From contig JAFYCM010000074.1 in NCBI GenBank assembly GCA_017539645.1, positions 1 to 64,000 of the forward strand: a DNA stretch of 64,000 nt, written 5' to 3'. The notes under the pieces are model-generated. The model searched no databases, was not told where the DNA came from, and saw nothing but the letters and a program-made list of their open reading frames with translations. Shown here piece by piece: positions 61,087-64,000 of the stretch (its first letter is position 1; every line of letters starts with the position of its first letter). This DNA comes from Bacteroidales bacterium (GTDB lineage Bacteria > Bacteroidota > Bacteroidia > Bacteroidales > Marinilabiliaceae). Both the position numbers and the translations under genes were made by a program.

Positions 61087-62550
61087 ATGAAAAATATTTG
61101 CTTATACTTCCAATTGCACCAACCTGTGAAACTTCGCAGGTATAGGTTTTTCGACATAGGTAATGATCATTATTACTATGATGATTATACAAACGAAAGC
61201 AACATCAATCGCCTTTCGCACCTATGTTATTTGCCGACCAATAGAATTTTACTTGATCTCATAAAGAAGTATCGTGGTAGATTTTCGGTAACATTCTCAA
61301 TCTCGGGTACGCTGCTTGACCAACTCAAGATTTACGCTCCCGAAGTGATTGATAGCTTCAAGGAACTGGCTAAGACAAAGCACGTTGAGTTCCTCGCAGA
61401 GACTTCGGCGCACTCGCTCGCAGCGCTTCGCAACGTCGATGAGTTCAAGCGCCAAGTGGCTATGCAGGTGAAGAATATAGAAGATACGTTTGGCGTTGTC
61501 CCTACCGTATTCCGCAACACTGAACTTATATATTCCGACTCAATCGGCGAAGTAGTTTCGCAGATGGGTTTCAAGGCTATGTTGGCAGAAGGCGCCAAGC
61601 AAGTGTTAGGCTGGAAGAGTCCTAACTATATGTACTGCAACGCCATTGAGCCAAGGTTGAAAGTACTTATGAAAAACTACCGTCTCTCGGACGACATAGC
61701 TATTCGTTTTGGCAATACGTGGTGGGAACAGTGGCCTTTGACCGTAGATAAATACAAATCGTGGATTGACAGTCTGCCAGAGCAAGACGAAATCGTAAAT
61801 CTATTTATGAACTACGAGACGTTTGGTGCAAGCCACAATGCAGAATCGGGCATCTTTGAGTTCCTCAAGGCGTTCCCTGAAGCATTCCTTAGCGATAAGA
61901 ACTACGTATTCACCACGCCAAGCAAAGCAGCTAACGACTTGCAACCAGTTTCGGCAATACACGTACCTACGCCTACGAGTTGGGTCGATGAAGAACGCGA
62001 CGTAACGGCTTGGCTCGGCAACGAGTTGCAGAACGAAGCCATAGATAAACTCTATGCGTTGTCGGATACCGCAGCTAAGTGCGACGACCCATCGCTATTG
62101 AAAGATTGGCAATACCTGCAGTCGAGCGACCATTTCTACTACATGTCTACCAAGTTCTTCTCGAATGGCGTATATAGAGCTTACCAAAGTCCGTATCAAA
62201 CACCTTACGATGCGTTTATGAACTATATGAACGTGCTCACAGACTTCACCGAGCGTCTGCGTAAGGCTGTACCTAACGACTCAAATGAAACGGCGCAACT
62301 AAAAGCTACCATCAAGAAACAAAAAGAGACGATTAGCTCGCTTGAGAAACAATTGGTGAAAGTTGGTGTTACGCCAATAGTAGAAAAGACTGCAAAAACA
62401 AAGAAAGCTGCTGCTCCAAAAGCAAAAGCTACAACAACTAAAACTACCGCTACGAAAGCTACCAAGGCTGCAAAAGCAGAACCCAAGGTAGAAGAAAAGA
62501 AGTCTAAAACCACTGCTAAAAAAGCACCAAAAGCCAAAGCAGCGAAATAA
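61087..62550 (+). CDS. GH57-family alpha-amylase-like protein with basic tail
   Basis: A 487-residue cytoplasmic protein. The GH57 motifs appear in order: LYFQLHQP at 6-13, the helical block with FSISGTLLDQL, region 3 VFRNTELIYSD with E146 (nucleophile position), and region 4 FMNYETFGASH. In GH57 enzymes region 4 normally carries the catalytic Asp (D-x-E-x-F-G); here that position is N242. The protein may therefore be inactive or altered, as reported for some amylase-like GH57 members. From about residue 435 the chain becomes a Lys/Ala/Thr-rich tail (KTAKTKKAAAPKAKATTTK and on), like histone H1 or SWIB tails. It lies between the glycogen synthase and phosphorylase genes, so a role in glycogen structure is likely. 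Confidence 0.88.
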   Translation: MKNICLYFQLHQPVKLRRYRFFDIGNDHYYYDDYTNESNINRLSHLCYLPTNRILLDLIKKYRGRFSVTFSISGTLLDQLKIYAPEVIDSFKELAKTKHVEFLAETSAHSLAALRNVDEFKRQVAMQVKNIEDTFGVVPTVFRNTELIYSDSIGEVVSQMGFKAMLAEGAKQVLGWKSPNYMYCNAIEPRLKVLMKNYRLSDDIAIRFGNTWWEQWPLTVDKYKSWIDSLPEQDEIVNLFMNYETFGASHNAESGIFEFLKAFPEAFLSDKNYVFTTPSKAANDLQPVSAIHVPTPTSWVDEERDVTAWLGNELQNEAIDKLYALSDTAAKCDDPSLLKDWQYLQSSDHFYYMSTKFFSNGVYRAYQSPYQTPYDAFMNYMNVLTDFTERLRKAVPNDSNETAQLKATIKKQKETISSLEKQLVKVGVTPIVEKTAKTKKAAAPKAKATTTKTTATKATKAAKAEPKVEEKKSKTTAKKAPKAKAAK

Positions 62551-62584
62551 GTAAGACATAATAGAAACAACATAAACGATATTT

Positions 62585-64000
62585 ATGGAAAACAAGAGAA
62601 TTTTTCAGCCGTCCACTGAGCCACTTTGGAAATCGATTATTGTGAAATCGAAGTTGCCCAAGGAGCTTATGTGTCTTCATGAGTTGTCGCGCAACCTCTG
62701 GTGGTGTTGGAATTATGATGCTTTGGAAGTGTTCGAAAGCATCGATCAGGAATTGTGGGAACAAGTAGGTAAGAACCCTATCTTGTTGCTCGAAAAGGTT
62801 TCTCTTTCGCGTTTGAAAGTATTGGCAGAAGATGCAGTTTTCGTCGAAAACTTGAATGCTGTATATAGTAAGTTCCGTACTTATCTCGATCGTCCGTTCG
62901 AGTATAAACCGAGAATTGCTTATTTCAGCATGGAATATGGTCTGACCAACATCTTGAAAATCTATTCTGGTGGTCTTGGTATTCTTGCCGGCGACTATTT
63001 GAAAGAGGCTTCAGATAGCTGCGTAAATATGGTCGGCGTAGGTTTGCTCTATCGCTATGGATATTTCTCGCAGACACTTTCTGTGAATGGCGAGCAGCAG
63101 GCCAACTACGAAGCTCAGGAGTTCCAAAATTTGCCTATTGATGAGGTTCGCACTAAAGATGGACAGTTGCTCTATATACCTATAAATTTCCCAGGTCGAC
63201 AGATTCAGTTGAAGGTTTGGAAAGCTCAGGTAGGTAGAGTTCCTCTCTACCTTCTCGATAGCGACCATGTGCTCAACTCGCAAGAAGATCGTCAGATTAC
63301 CCACACGCTTTATGGCGGCGACTGGGAGAATCGTCTGAAACAAGAGATTGTGCTTGGTATGGGCGGCGTTCGCCTCCTTGAAGCACTTGGCATTGAAAGC
63401 GATGTTTATCACTGCAACGAAGGTCATGCAGCTCTCTTGAACGTACAGCGTCTTGTGAACCTCACCGATAAGGATTTGAAGTTCGATGAGGCATTGGAAG
63501 TAGTTCGCGTGTCGTCGCTATTCACCACGCACACGCCTGTGCCTGCTGGTCACGATAGCTTCGACGAAGGCTTGATGCACCGTTACTTCTCTCATGTTCC
63601 AGAACTTTTGAATATTTCGTGGAACGAATTTATGGACCTTGGTCGCGAGAGTAGTGGTAAATTCTCAATGTCGGTGCTTGCTGCTCGCACATCGCAAGAG
63701 ATGAACGGCGTTAGCTGGCTACACGGCGAGGTTACTAAAGATATGTTCAAATATCTATGGCCGGGCTTTACTGCCGACGAGCTACATATTAATTACGTTA
63801 CCAACGGCGTACACTACGGCACTTGGACTGCGAGCGAAATGCAGCGTTTCTACGAAGAGTACATAGGTTCCGACTTGCTCAAGGACGTATCGAACAAATC
63901 CGTTTGGGAGAAGATTTACAACGTCGACGATGCTGTTATTTGGGATGTTCGTAAGCGCCTGAAGAAGAAGCTTTTCGATTATGTGAAGAATCGCACCGTA
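62585..64000 (+). CDS. Alpha-glucan (glycogen) phosphorylase, 3' end outside window
   Basis: The frame from ATG 62585 is open for 472 codons to the window end. It matches the GT35 alpha-glucan phosphorylase family: LHELSRNLWWCWNYDALEVF near residues 31-50, IAYFSMEYGLTNILKIYSGG and LGILAGDYLKEASD near 115-145, YHCNEGHAALL, and FTTHTPVPAGHDSF near 310. The enzyme releases glucose-1-phosphate from glycogen with pyridoxal phosphate; the PLP lysine lies beyond the window. The short-form N-terminus suggests the roughly 850-residue bacterial type rather than the MalP/GlgP long form. It completes a set with debranching enzyme, synthase and GH57 protein in one operon. Confidence 0.93.
   Translation, partial: MENKRIFQPSTEPLWKSIIVKSKLPKELMCLHELSRNLWWCWNYDALEVFESIDQELWEQVGKNPILLLEKVSLSRLKVLAEDAVFVENLNAVYSKFRTYLDRPFEYKPRIAYFSMEYGLTNILKIYSGGLGILAGDYLKEASDSCVNMVGVGLLYRYGYFSQTLSVNGEQQANYEAQEFQNLPIDEVRTKDGQLLYIPINFPGRQIQLKVWKAQVGRVPLYLLDSDHVLNSQEDRQITHTLYGGDWENRLKQEIVLGMGGVRLLEALGIESDVYHCNEGHAALLNVQRLVNLTDKDLKFDEALEVVRVSSLFTTHTPVPAGHDSFDEGLMHRYFSHVPELLNISWNEFMDLGRESSGKFSMSVLAARTSQEMNGVSWLHGEVTKDMFKYLWPGFTADELHINYVTNGVHYGTWTASEMQRFYEEYIGSDLLKDVSNKSVWEKIYNVDDAVIWDVRKRLKKKLFDYVKNRTV

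Overview
The window looks like a chromosomal segment of a gut- or rumen-type member of the order Bacteroidales. The evidence is a SusC/SusD pair in a polysaccharide utilization locus (PUL), promoters with the Bacteroidetes -7 element TAnnTTTG, a PorX-type response regulator and a cargo-like C-terminal domain of the type IX secretion system (T9SS), a GldA-type ABC ATPase, a BspA-like leucine-rich-repeat protein and the long form of IspG. The family or genus cannot be fixed from what is seen. The standard bacterial code fits.

Layout. (1) 1-7089: translation and maintenance genes on the plus strand (infB, 5' end outside the window, then trpS, an Ig-like lipoprotein, tadA, porX). (2) 7090-27453: a plus-strand PUL. 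A regulatory gap is followed by a surface lipoprotein, SusC, SusD, a GH140-like enzyme, a GH78 rhamnosidase fused to a sialidase-like propeller, a GH2 enzyme, a PL1-like pectate lyase and a large beta-helix protein. The set points to pectin, with removal of rhamnose- and apiose-type side-chain sugars before or beside cleavage of the galacturonan backbone. No dedicated regulator is in the window. (3) 27573-29434: P-II protein and ammonium channel. (4) 29582-40164, minus strand: ileS, a DksA-like protein, lspA, a transglutaminase-like protein, rfbC-rfbD-rfbB (dTDP-rhamnose) and an A+T-rich LRR protein. (5) 40205-48700: a repeat-rich stretch in which conserved genes (gldA, korAB, folB) are flanked on both sides by palindromic repeats, RHS remnants and small orphan genes. 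(6) 48782-57684: glnS, a lipoprotein, an exonuclease, rfbA, an outer-membrane protein, a T9SS-type protein, ispG and a GSCFA protein. (7) 57769-64000: a glycogen operon (GH133 debranching enzyme, GT4 glycogen synthase, GH57 protein, glycogen phosphorylase running off the end).

The points most worth a second look are: an in-frame stop in ileS with 59 recognisable codons of IleS C-terminus still intact behind it; two unrelated small genes, about 6.6 kb apart in opposite orientation, each held between the same two palindromic elements (one upstream of the start, the other beginning at the stop codon), next to RHS fragments; the GH78-propeller fusion; and a GH57 protein whose expected catalytic aspartate reads as asparagine.
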